From Rubrivivax sp. (GTDB taxonomy: Bacteria > Pseudomonadota > Gammaproteobacteria > Burkholderiales > Burkholderiaceae_C): a stretch of 56,359 nt of DNA. Positions within the stretch are counted from its first letter, which is position 1. Each line of letters opens with the position of its first letter. Under the pieces are notes generated by a model. The model searched no databases, had not been told where the DNA came from, and saw nothing but the letters and a program-made list of their open reading frames with translations. The position numbers and the translations under genes are program-made. Positions 37,489-45,989 of the stretch are shown piece by piece. The DNA lies in contig JAJAZC010000041.1 of assembly GCA_026785885.1 (NCBI GenBank), positions 1 to 56,359 on the forward strand, in the 5' to 3' direction.

Positions 37489-38871
37489 ATGACGTTTCGC
37501 ACCACCGCCGAGCTGCAGGCCGCCGACACCGCCCACTTCCTGCACCCCTTCACCGACCACCAGGGCCTGGCCCGCAAAGGCGCGCGCATCATTCGCCGCG
37601 CCGACAACATCTACCTGTGGGACAGCGAAGGCCACAAGATCCTCGACGCAATGAGTGGCCTGTGGTGCGTCAACGTCGGCTACGGCCAACAGGCGCTGGT
37701 GGACGCGGCGGCGCAGCAAATGCAGCAGCTGCCCTTCTACAACGCGTTTTTCCAGACCGCCACCGAGCCCGCAATCGAGCTGGCCGAGGTGCTGGCTGAG
37801 ATCACGCCACCGCAGTTTCAGCACGTTTTCTTCAGTGGCAGCGGCAGCGAAGGCAACGACACCGTCGTGCGCATGGTGCGGCGCTACTGGGACTTGGCTG
37901 GCCAGCCCGATCGGCAGATCATCATCAGCCGCGACAACGCATACCACGGCAGCACGATGGCCGGTGCATCGCTGGGCGGCATGGCCGGCATGCACGCGCA
38001 AGGCGGGCTGCCGATTCCCGGCATCGTGCACATCGGCCAGCCGCACTGGTGGGAGCTGGGCCGGCCGCAGGGTCTGAGCCGCGAGGCCTTCGGCCTGCAG
38101 GCCGCGCAGTGGCTGGAAGACCGCATCCAGGCCCTCGGTGCGCACCGCGTTGCGGCTTTCATCGGCGAGCCGATTCAAGGTGCCGGTGGCGTGATCATTC
38201 CGCCGTCCACCTACTGGCCTGCGGTGCAGCGCATCTGTCAACGTCACGGCATCCTGCTGGTCAGCGATGAGGTCATTTGCGGCTTCGGCCGTACAGGCAA
38301 TTGGTGGGGCTGCCAGACGCTGGGCTACGCGCCCGATCTGATGACGTTTGCCAAGGGTGTGACCAGCGGCTACGTGCCGCTGGGCGGCGTGATGGTCGCT
38401 GAGCGCGTGGCGCGGGTGCTGATCGAGGGCGGCGAGTTCAACCACGGCTACACCTACAGCGGCCACCCGGTGGCATGTGCGGTGGCGCTGGCCAACATCG
38501 CGCTGATCCGGCGCCTGCAGCTGGTGGAGCACGTGCGCGACGACGTCGGCCCCTACCTGGCCGCCGCCTGGCGCGATATGGCCCAGCACCCGCTGGTCGG
38601 GGACGCCGAGAGCTGCGGCTTGATGGGCGCGCTGCAGCTCGTGAAGGACAAGCAAAGCGGCGCTGCATTCGACCCCGCCGTGGCCATTGGCATGGTCTGC
38701 CGCGGGCACTGCTTTGCGCAGGGCATCGTGATGCGCGCGGTGGGCGACCGCATGATCGTTGCGCCGCCGCTGGTCATCACACGCGCGCAGATCGACGAGA
38801 TGGTGGCGCTGATCCGCCGTTGTCTGGATCTGACACTGGCCGACGCCCAGGCCGGCGGCTGGCTGCACTAA
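37489..38871 (+). CDS. spuC: Putrescine-pyruvate aminotransferase
   Basis: This 460-residue class III PLP aminotransferase matches SpuC: HPFTDHQGLARKGARII, MSGLWCVNVGYG, RDNAYHGSTMAGASLGGM, LVSDEVICGFGRTGNWWG, TFAKGVTSGYVPLGGV with the PLP lysine, and GGEFNHGYTYSGHPVA. It converts putrescine to 4-aminobutanal, a route parallel to PuuA. It is flanked on both sides by copies of a palindromic element, so it may be transcribed apart from puuA and pot genes. Confidence 0.92.
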   Translation: MTFRTTAELQAADTAHFLHPFTDHQGLARKGARIIRRADNIYLWDSEGHKILDAMSGLWCVNVGYGQQALVDAAAQQMQQLPFYNAFFQTATEPAIELAEVLAEITPPQFQHVFFSGSGSEGNDTVVRMVRRYWDLAGQPDRQIIISRDNAYHGSTMAGASLGGMAGMHAQGGLPIPGIVHIGQPHWWELGRPQGLSREAFGLQAAQWLEDRIQALGAHRVAAFIGEPIQGAGGVIIPPSTYWPAVQRICQRHGILLVSDEVICGFGRTGNWWGCQTLGYAPDLMTFAKGVTSGYVPLGGVMVAERVARVLIEGGEFNHGYTYSGHPVACAVALANIALIRRLQLVEHVRDDVGPYLAAAWRDMAQHPLVGDAESCGLMGALQLVKDKQSGAAFDPAVAIGMVCRGHCFAQGIVMRAVGDRMIVAPPLVITRAQIDEMVALIRRCLDLTLADAQAGGWLH

Positions 38872-39034
38872 AAGCCTGAGCGTCTTTCGCGCATGCCTGC
38901 TCATCACGCCCAAAGGCGCGCGCTCGTCGTTGCAAATCCTCTCCACAGCCCGAGCCATGGCTGTGCTTTGCGCCTAAATCGGGCGCCTTTGGACGCGCTG
39001 CTCGGGCAGGCCCGAAAAACTCCCAGGCTCTGAC
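38869..39034 (+). repeat. Palindromic element copy 2 (about 165 bp)
   Basis: This copy begins at the TAA stop of spuC and ends about 20 bp before potG. The 47-nt core is at 38929-38975 (GTTGCAAATCC to TTTGCGCCT), with an inner hairpin ACAGCC/GGCTGT whose sequence differs from copy 1 but pairs equally well. The arms (AGCCTG to CAGGCT at the tips, CCAAAGGCGC to GCGCCTTTGG near the core) are self-complementary but unlike those of copies 1 and 3, and less perfect. The outer limits are set by the arm lengths of the other copies. Confidence 0.7.
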
Positions 39035-39054
39035 TCTTTGCACACCGCGTTCCC

Positions 39055-40164
39055 ATGGCCAGCACGACCCTACCCGCCCGCCCCGCCGCCTTTCTGCAAA
39101 TCCAGGATGTCGTCAAAGATTTCAACGGCTTTCTTGCCGTCAATCACGTCAGCCTGGATATCGCGCAAGGCGAGATCTTTGCGCTGCTGGGCTCTAGCGG
39201 CTGCGGCAAGAGCACGCTGCTGCGCATGCTGGGCGGCTTCGAGACACCGACCTCAGGCCGCATCGTGCTCGACGGCCAAGACCTGGCCGATCTGCCGCCC
39301 TACCAGCGGCCGATGAACATGATGTTCCAGAGCTACGCGCTGTTTCCGCACCTCAGTGTGTGGAGCAACATCGCCTTCGGCCTGCAACGCGAAGGCTTGC
39401 CGCGCGCACAAGTCGCCGAGCGCGTGGACGCCATGCTCAAGCTCGTGCAGCTGCAGAAATTCGCGCAGCGCAAGCCGCACCAACTGTCAGGCGGCCAGCA
39501 GCAGCGCGTGGCGCTGGCACGCAGCCTGGCCAAACAGCCGCGCATGTTGCTGCTGGACGAACCGCTGGGCGCGCTGGACAAGAAGCTGCGTGAAGAAACG
39601 CAGATCGAGCTCGTCAACATCATCGAGCAAGTGGGCGTGACCTGCGTGATGGTCACGCACGATCAGGACGAGGCGATGACGATGGCCAGCCGCATCGCCA
39701 TCATGAGCGAAGGCCGCCTGCTGCAGGTCGGCCCGCCGGGCGATCTGTACGAAACGCCGGCCACCCGCTTCGTCGCCGACTTCATCGGCAACGTGAACCT
39801 GATGGACGGCACCTTGGCCGTCGACGCGCCGGACCACTGCGAGATCGCAACCCCCGACGTGCGCCACCGCGTCGGCCACGGCATCACCGGCACCGAAGGC
39901 ATGGCGGTGACGGTGGCGCTGCGGCCCGAGAAGATCTACCTCGCGCGCGACAAGCCCGCTGTCGACACCAACGCTGTGCAAGGCACGGTAAAAGAGATGT
40001 CCTACTTCGGCAGCTTCACGGTATTTCACCTGCAGCTGGCCAGCGGCGCGCTGCTCAAGGTGAGCCAGGCCAACACCGAGCGACACGCCGAGCACCGCCT
40101 GACCTGGGGCGACACCGTGTGGGCGCACTGGGCCGATACGGCCCAGGTCGTGTTGACGCAGTGA
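39055..40164 (+). CDS. potG: Putrescine ABC transporter ATPase
   Basis: This 369-residue ATPase has Walker A (GSSGCGKST, residues 46-54), the Q-loop in [11 protein letters not shown], signature [15 protein letters not shown], Walker [12 protein letters not shown] and the H-loop [11 protein letters not shown]. It ends in a TOBE domain (after about residue 280, with [10 protein letters not shown]). It is PotG/PotA-like. potH starts about 100 bp later and potI follows. The periplasmic PotF gene that normally accompanies it is not in the window. Confidence 0.93.
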   Translation: MASTTLPARPAAFLQIQDVVKDFNGFLAVNHVSLDIAQGEIFALLGSSGCGKSTLLRMLGGFETPTSGRIVLDGQDLADLPPYQRPMNMMFQSYALFPHLSVWSNIAFGLQREGLPRAQVAERVDAMLKLVQLQKFAQRKPHQLSGGQQQRVALARSLAKQPRMLLLDEPLGALDKKLREETQIELVNIIEQVGVTCVMVTHDQDEAMTMASRIAIMSEGRLLQVGPPGDLYETPATRFVADFIGNVNLMDGTLAVDAPDHCEIATPDVRHRVGHGITGTEGMAVTVALRPEKIYLARDKPAVDTNAVQGTVKEMSYFGSFTVFHLQLASGALLKVSQANTERHAEHRLTWGDTVWAHWADTAQVVLTQ

Positions 40165-40266
40165 TGCGATAGCGACCGTGGCGCATTCACGCACCGATGT
40201 CCTGAGCCAATGCCGGCAGTTGGATGAGCACTTTGATCGGCACTCAAACCGACACCCGGGCCGGCG

Positions 40267-41196
40267 ATGCAATCAGCGTTGAAGCGCCTGTGGATGCCGC
40301 TCAGCGGCCGCGGTCTGGTGATCGCCGTACCACTGCTGTTTCTGCTGATTTTCTTTTTGCTGCCGTTTTTGATCGTCGGCAAGATCAGCGTATCCGAGAT
40401 GGGCACGGTAGCCGTCAACGATCTTTTCAGCATCGAGGACGGCGTGCTGAAAGCCAGCATCAAGTTCGGCAACTACGTCTTTCTGGTGCAGGACTCGCTG
40501 TACGTCCAGACTTACCTGCGCAGCCTGCGCTATGCGCTGGCTACAACGCTGCTGTGCCTGGCCATCGGCTACCCGTTCGCGTACTTCATGGCGCGTGCGC
40601 GCAGCACGCTGCAGCCGGCTTTGCTAATGCTGGTGATGCTGCCTTTCTGGACCAGCTTTCTGCTTCGCGTGTATGCCTGGCGCGGCCTGTTGACCGAAGG
40701 CGGCTGGGTCGCCGAAGCGGTGGTCGCACTCGGCCTGGACCGGCTGCTGTTGGCCGCCGGCCTGATCAGCGCGCCGGGCCAGTTGATGCACACACCGTTC
40801 TCGCTGGTGCTGGGCATGACCTACACCTACCTGCCCTTCATGATCCTGCCGCTGTACGCCACGCTGTCCAAGATGGACCTGCGTTTGCTGGAAGCCGCAG
40901 CCGATCTGGGTGCGACGCCATGGACCGCGTTCTGGCGCATCACCGTGCCGTTGTCCAAAGCCGGCATCATCGCCGGCAGCATGCTGGTGTTCATTCCCTG
41001 CGTCGGCGAGTACGTCATCCCCGAGCTGCTGGGCGGGCCCGAGACGCTGATGATCGGCCGCGTGCTGTGGGACGAGTTCTTCAGCAACAACGACTGGCCC
41101 GTGGCCGCAAGCGTTGCCGTCGTGATGGTGATGCTCATCATCGTGCCGCTGGCGCTGTTCAACAAATACCAGGCTGAGGCCAGGGAGCGACCATGA
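40267..41196 (+). CDS. potH: Putrescine ABC transporter permease PotH
   Basis: This 309-residue inner-membrane protein has six membrane segments, beginning with VIAVPLLFLLIFFLLPFLIV. It carries the permease EAA loop LEAAADLGATPWTAFWRITVP, which docks on the ATPase. SFLLRVYAWRGLL is typical of PotB/PotH. The start at 40267 agrees with family length. Confidence 0.92.
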   Translation: MQSALKRLWMPLSGRGLVIAVPLLFLLIFFLLPFLIVGKISVSEMGTVAVNDLFSIEDGVLKASIKFGNYVFLVQDSLYVQTYLRSLRYALATTLLCLAIGYPFAYFMARARSTLQPALLMLVMLPFWTSFLLRVYAWRGLLTEGGWVAEAVVALGLDRLLLAAGLISAPGQLMHTPFSLVLGMTYTYLPFMILPLYATLSKMDLRLLEAAADLGATPWTAFWRITVPLSKAGIIAGSMLVFIPCVGEYVIPELLGGPETLMIGRVLWDEFFSNNDWPVAASVAVVMVMLIIVPLALFNKYQAEARERP

Positions 41197-41272
41197 AGCG
41201 CCCCAGCTTGTTTGGCGCGCGATCCCTCGGCGTGCAAGCCGACCGGCTTGTGGCAGCCCGGCGGTGGCCGCG

Positions 41273-42109
41273 ATGAAGACCTCAGCCTTCAACCGCTGGT
41301 TCGGCCGTGGTTGGCTCACCTTGAGCTTTCTGTTCCTCTACGTGCCGATCCTGGCGCTGGTGATCTTCTCCTTCAACGACTCGCCGATCCCCAACGTCTG
41401 GCGCGGCTTCACGCTCAAGTGGTATGCGCGGCTGCCCGGTGACGACGAGATGCTGGCCGGCTTGTGGCTGAGCCTGAAGATCGCATTCATCACGGCCTGC
41501 GGCTCGGTAGTGCTGGGCACCTTCACGGCTTTTGCGCTGGTCAAGTACCGGCGCTTTTTCGGCCGCACACTGCTGGCCGGCATGGCCAGCGCGCCCCTGG
41601 TGATGCCCGAAGTGGTGGTGGGCTTGTCGCTGCTGCTGATGCTGGTCAGCGTGCAGGATGTGCTGGGCCTGGAGCGCGGCCTGTCGACGATTGCGCTCGG
41701 CCACCTGCTGCTGGGTATGGCCTACGCCACCGTCATCGTGCAGGCGCGTTTGCAGGACTTGAATCCGCAGCTCGAAGAAGCCGCGATGGACCTCGGCGCG
41801 CGACCGCACCAGGTCTTCTGGCTGGTGACGCTGCCGATGATTGCGCAGAGCCTGATCTCGGCCTGGCTCCTGACCTTCACGCTGTCGCTAGACGACGTGG
41901 TGTTGTCGGCCTTCCTGTCCGGCCCCGGCAGCACGACCATGCCGCTGGTCATCTTCTCGCGCGCCCGGTTGGGGCTGGACCCCAGCGTCAACGCGGTGGC
42001 CACGCTCATCATCGTGATCGTCGCCACCGGCGTGCTGATCGCCAGCTATTGGATCGCGCGGGCTGAGCGGCGGCGGCAGCGCGAGTTGGCAGCGGTCATT
42101 CGCGGTTAG
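41273..42109 (+). CDS. potI: Putrescine ABC transporter permease PotI
   Basis: This 278-residue permease has six membrane segments, including LSFLFLYVPILALVIFSF. Its EAA loop reads LEEAAMDLGARPHQVFWLVT, and SLDDVVLSAFLSGPGSTTMP is typical of PotC/PotI. The ATG at 41273 is preferred to a GTG three codons earlier. It ends the transporter operon; a GC-rich hairpin follows after 70 bp. Confidence 0.92.
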   Translation: MKTSAFNRWFGRGWLTLSFLFLYVPILALVIFSFNDSPIPNVWRGFTLKWYARLPGDDEMLAGLWLSLKIAFITACGSVVLGTFTAFALVKYRRFFGRTLLAGMASAPLVMPEVVVGLSLLLMLVSVQDVLGLERGLSTIALGHLLLGMAYATVIVQARLQDLNPQLEEAAMDLGARPHQVFWLVTLPMIAQSLISAWLLTFTLSLDDVVLSAFLSGPGSTTMPLVIFSRARLGLDPSVNAVATLIIVIVATGVLIASYWIARAERRRQRELAAVIRG

Positions 42110-42178
42110 TCGGCCGCCGGGCATGCCCCTGCCCTCTTCACAGGTGCCCCCGAAAGAGGGACCGCAGTCCTCCTGCTT

Positions 42179-42199
42179 CGCGGGGTCTTGAGCCCCGCG
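42179..42199 (+). terminator. GC-rich hairpin after potI
   Basis: CGCGGGG and CCCCGCG form a perfect 7-bp stem around a 7-base loop, 70 bp after the potI stop. No T-run follows, so it is a weak candidate for intrinsic termination. It overlaps the most upstream possible TTG start (42188) of the following secretion gene, which argues against that start. Confidence 0.45.
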
Positions 42200-42256
42200 G
42201 CCACCCTTCCTACGATTCGTCCGTCAGCCCCAACACGACCTGCCAAGTCAGGCAGC

Positions 42257-44032
42257 TTGGGGCACCGATACAGAACGAAGCCGGGGTCTGCACCGGGCAC
42301 AAAAGGGGCTGGAATCCGGAAGTCACGTTGGCTGTTGTCGACAGCGGCATTCGCTGTTGCGGCCTCTGCAGCGCACAGCCAAAACAGCGACGCCCAAGAC
42401 GCTGCCTTGGCACAAAGTGGGCAGCTGAAGCAGCTCAAACAACTGCAACGCGAGGCCGGCCGCAGCGTGCTGCAGCAAGCGGGCACAGTAAAAAACCGGT
42501 GGCAGGACCCGATCGATGTCGAAGCGGCTTGTTTTGTCGTGCATCAGGTCTGGATCGAGGCTGACGAGGCGGGCGCTGCTGACCAGATCAACCCCATCGC
42601 CGGCCCCGTGCAGCAACTGGGGCGCTACGAAGGCGCTTGCCTGGGCGTCGGCAGCATCGAAGCGTTGCGGTCCAACTTGCAAGCCCGTTTGCATGAGCGG
42701 GGCTACATCACCAGCGGCCTGGTCGTGCCGCCGCAAGACCTGCGATCGGGAACCTTGGGTCTGCGGCTCGTCGCTGGCCGCATCGAGTCGGTGCTGGTGG
42801 ACGCTGGTGCTGGCACCTCCGGCTTCGCCCGGCCGGCTAAAAATGCCTTCAGCATGCAGGCCGGTGATGTGCTCAATCTGCGGGACGTTGAACAGACGCT
42901 CGAAAACTTGAGTCGCTTACCCAGCCAGGCTTCGCGGTTTGGGGTGCAGCCTGGCACGGCAGAGCAGGCCAGCGTCGTGCGCATCGTTCCGGCTGACGGC
43001 ATCCAGCGCGGGCCCGCCGTCATCGGTCTGGACAGCCTCGATGGGCCGGACTATGGCCCGCTGCAGGCCAGTGTGCAGGCCGTGGTCGATGCGCCACTGG
43101 GCCTGTCGGATCAACTCAGCATGTCTTTGGCAACCGCGCGCCGTCAGGAAGCGGGCGGGGATCCGGTGCAGTCCAGTGCGTTCTTGTTCTGGGGTGTTTC
43201 GGCAGGCGCCCACTTGCTCAACCTCAGCATTTCCCGTGCAGACCACAGTCGCTACTTCGCCGGCGGTGTCGGCCGCTTCGCCGAACGCGGCACCGACCAG
43301 CAGGTCCGCAAGCGCTGGCAGTGGACGGCCTGGCGCAGTGAGGTCGGACGGCTCCAGGCCTGGTTTGCGTGGTCCGACCGCCGCGCACGCACCCGCATCG
43401 GCGACATCGAGCTGATTGCGCGGCGGCGCATCGGCAGCAGTACTGAGCTGGGCCTCACCTGGTGGCAGCGCCATGCCTGCGGGGTGCTCGAGCTCGAAGC
43501 TGAAGGTGCGCAGGTTCAGCGCCTTGAGCGCGATCTTGATTTCCAGCCCGCTTTGGACGGGCTGCCCCGGCAGTGGCGCCTTGGTGCACAAGTCTCCTGT
43601 CGGTTGTCCGAATCGGGTTGGGATCTGATGAGCAACGCCTGGCTGCAGCGCGTTGCGCGGCCAGTCGACGGCAGCGATTTGTTGGTGCTCGGCAGCCGCT
43701 GCACCGTGCGGGGCTACCGGCCCGGGGATTCGCTCATCGGTCAAGGGATGGGCGTGATGCGGCATGAACTGCTGCTGCCTGCGTGGCCGCTGGCTGCCAA
43801 CGCGGCACTTCGCGGTGCACTGGCGCTGGAGTGGGGGCGCGTGCTGTCGCCCGTTGCACCCGCCGCGTCGGGCGGCCTTGCCAAACGCGAGCTTGCAGCG
43901 GCTGCGGCCACGTTGCGCTGGCAAGCCGCAGCGGCCAGCGGCGAACCGACCGTTGCGCTCCCGCTGACCGCTGCCGCTTCTTCATCCAACCGCGGAGCAC
44001 GCTGGTCGGCCAGCGCGCGGGTTGCGTTTTGA
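42257..44032 (+). CDS. Two-partner secretion outer-membrane transporter (TpsB, FhaC/ShlB family)
   Basis: The frame has a signal-peptide-like WLLSTAAFAVAASAAHS and a POTRA region with RYEGACLGVGSIEALRSNL, LHERGYITSGLVVPPQDL and GTLGLRLVAGRIESVLVDAG. A 16-stranded barrel part follows, containing the VRGYRPGDSL motif of the L6 loop, and the chain ends in phenylalanine (ARVAF), as outer-membrane barrels do. It secretes the product of the next gene. No ATG or GTG precedes the signal peptide in frame; TTG codons at 42257 or 42188 are the only choices, so the start is uncertain. Confidence 0.85.
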   Translation: MGHRYRTKPGSAPGTKGAGIRKSRWLLSTAAFAVAASAAHSQNSDAQDAALAQSGQLKQLKQLQREAGRSVLQQAGTVKNRWQDPIDVEAACFVVHQVWIEADEAGAADQINPIAGPVQQLGRYEGACLGVGSIEALRSNLQARLHERGYITSGLVVPPQDLRSGTLGLRLVAGRIESVLVDAGAGTSGFARPAKNAFSMQAGDVLNLRDVEQTLENLSRLPSQASRFGVQPGTAEQASVVRIVPADGIQRGPAVIGLDSLDGPDYGPLQASVQAVVDAPLGLSDQLSMSLATARRQEAGGDPVQSSAFLFWGVSAGAHLLNLSISRADHSRYFAGGVGRFAERGTDQQVRKRWQWTAWRSEVGRLQAWFAWSDRRARTRIGDIELIARRRIGSSTELGLTWWQRHACGVLELEAEGAQVQRLERDLDFQPALDGLPRQWRLGAQVSCRLSESGWDLMSNAWLQRVARPVDGSDLLVLGSRCTVRGYRPGDSLIGQGMGVMRHELLLPAWPLAANAALRGALALEWGRVLSPVAPAASGGLAKRELAAAAATLRWQAAAASGEPTVALPLTAAASSSNRGARWSASARVAF

Positions 44033-44063
44033 TAGCTTTTCTTTCACACCGACGGAGCCTTGT

Positions 44064-45500
44064 ATGAACGTGAAGTCGTTTGCCCGCCTGAGCCTGCTGA
44101 GCCAATGCGCTTTCCTGGCCTTGGCAGCCAGCACACCGGCCAAGGCACAAGTAGAGGCCGATGCGGCAGCACCAGCCGGTAAACGCCCCAACGTGCAAAC
44201 CGCGCCCAATGGCGTGCCGGTTGTCGACGTTGCGCAGCCCAATGCTGCGGGGGTCTCGCACAACCTGTTTCGCAGCTTCAATGTCGGCCCGGCGGGCGCG
44301 GTGCCCGACAACGCCACGGTGGGTGTGTCGGCGCCACCGTCGCCGGCACCGCCGCCGCCTGCGCCGCCACCACCACCACTACCGCCTGCACCACCGCCTG
44401 CACCAACGCCGCCGGCGCCGCCTCCACCGCCCGAGCCTCCACCGCCCTCGTGCGGGCGCAACGTCATCTGCAACATCGAATCCGTGGTGGCGAAAAGCGG
44501 CTCCGGGGTGTCTGGTACGGCCGCGATCCCGACCACGTCCAGCGCAGGCTCGGTGCTGGTCGGCCGCATCGCCGCCAACCCGTTGCTGCAGGGCTCACCC
44601 GCACGTTTGATCGTCAACGAGGTGACCGGCGGCTCGCCCAGCAGCCCGATGGGGCGCATGGAAGTTTTCGGTCACGCGGCCGATGTCGTGATCGCCAACC
44701 CGTGGGGCATGACCTGCAACGGTTGCGGCTCCATCGGCGTCAATCGCGCCAGCCTGATCAGCGGCCGTCCCAACTGGTCGGGCAGCTCGCTCGCCGGCTT
44801 CAGTATCAGCGCCGGCATGGTCTACATTGGCTCGGCAGGCCTGGTTGGCAGTGGGCTCCGATCTCTGGATTTGGTGGGAGGCTCGGTGCCGATTGACGGC
44901 GCTGTACGCTTGCCCGACCCGCTCAGTGCGTTGTATGTGATTGCCGGCCCCAACGAGGTGGACTACACGACGCTGTCGACGGCGGCCTCTGCGCGCAGTA
45001 ACGCCAGACCGAGCCATACGGTCAGCATCAGCAGTGCGGGCGGGCTGTATGCGGACCAGATTTATGTCCTCAGCAACGAGTTGGGCAGCGGGGTGTACCA
45101 GGGCGGCGTTGTCGAGGCTCGCACTGGCAACCTGGCGCTCGACGTCAGTGGCCAGCTCACGCACAGAGGCAGCAGCAAGGCGCACAACGGCACTTTGGCG
45201 ATTTCGGCCACCGACATCTCAGCCAATCAAGCCACGCTGCAAGGCGGGCAACTGGTGCTGGTGCAATCCAGCACCAAACTCGAGTTGAGCGGTGGTTCGG
45301 GCAGGGGCGGCGACGTCATGCTGGCTGCGGGCACGGCATTGAACGCCAGCGGTGGCACCGCCATCGAATCCACCGGCGACAGCCGTTTGTCGGCAGGCTC
45401 CGAGATGACGTTGGCCGCAACCCGCCTCACGGCCGGCGGTCACGTGGCGCTCAGTCAAGCACTGCAACGTGGAATTGCTTTACACAGCTGGCCTAATTGA
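44064..45500 (+). CDS. Two-partner secretion exoprotein (TpsA), truncated, with proline-rich insert
   Basis: This 478-residue product has a signal peptide (FLALAASTPAKA) and the TPS domain of filamentous haemagglutinins: NGVPVVDVAQPNAAGVSHNL, FRSFNVGPAG, LIVNEVTGGSPSS, EVFGHAADVVIANPWGMTCN and GCGSIGVNRASL. A tract of mostly proline (residues 91-128) splits the TPS domain. The protein stops at about 480 residues, soon after the TPS domain, where relatives run to 1500-4000, and its stop lies in a perfect palindrome. The beta-helix shaft and any toxic tip are missing. Confidence 0.85.
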   Translation: MNVKSFARLSLLSQCAFLALAASTPAKAQVEADAAAPAGKRPNVQTAPNGVPVVDVAQPNAAGVSHNLFRSFNVGPAGAVPDNATVGVSAPPSPAPPPPAPPPPPLPPAPPPAPTPPAPPPPPEPPPPSCGRNVICNIESVVAKSGSGVSGTAAIPTTSSAGSVLVGRIAANPLLQGSPARLIVNEVTGGSPSSPMGRMEVFGHAADVVIANPWGMTCNGCGSIGVNRASLISGRPNWSGSSLAGFSISAGMVYIGSAGLVGSGLRSLDLVGGSVPIDGAVRLPDPLSALYVIAGPNEVDYTTLSTAASARSNARPSHTVSISSAGGLYADQIYVLSNELGSGVYQGGVVEARTGNLALDVSGQLTHRGSSKAHNGTLAISATDISANQATLQGGQLVLVQSSTKLELSGGSGRGGDVMLAAGTALNASGGTAIESTGDSRLSAGSEMTLAATRLTAGGHVALSQALQRGIALHSWPN

Positions 45501-45509
45501 AATTAGGCC
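45490..45509. repeat. Perfect palindrome at the truncated end of tpsA
   Basis: GGCCTAATT, two bases, then AATTAGGCC. The two central bases belong to the TGA stop of the exoprotein gene. It may be a rearrangement junction or a terminator-like hairpin; no T-run follows. Confidence 0.6.
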
Positions 45510-45989
45510 CCTTCGACATGTACGTCCGGAGTATTGGGGGGGGGTTGGGCGATCCCGACGCAATCATGGAGCCTCCGATTGCTGCAACCAATGAAGAACT
45601 TGGCCAGTCGCTGCGCATTGCAATGTCGAAAGCGATCGGTTAGCTTCGAATGCTGCTCAAACCTCGTCGGGCGTTTAGGCAGTTGCCGCCCAGTCACGCA
45701 GCCCCCTACGCACGAACACGTGCTCCGCAAAGACATCACCGACAGCCGCGGCCGGAGCGTTGGCCTGGCGTTGAACGACACAACCCGAACGCCCAGAGCC
45801 ACGAGCGCGGCGCCATGGCCTGTTCCAGCGTCGGCTCTATGGCGCCCGGACCTCGCCACCAAGTCCACTGCGGCAGACAAACGAAAGCATACCGATGAAC
45901 CGACTTCCAATCGTGCCCTCATTGCCAGGCGATAGCCAGCACACAAGCGCCCTCAAACCCAAGCGGCCGAACCACGGCCTGGCCGCAGC
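45501..45989. other. Non-coding stretch after tpsA
   Basis: No gene is supported on either strand. It contains a run of nine or ten G at about 45535-45544 and no recognisable part of a longer exoprotein. It could be the scar of the deletion that cut tpsA. A short frame on the minus strand has no start signal or recognisable motif. Confidence 0.5.

Noticed and set aside
45503-45946. An integron attC site or a gene in the gap after tpsA
   Set aside because: A GCCTAA/TTAGGC-like pair is present, but the simple and lagging boxes of attC cannot be aligned, and the minus-strand frame has no start signal.
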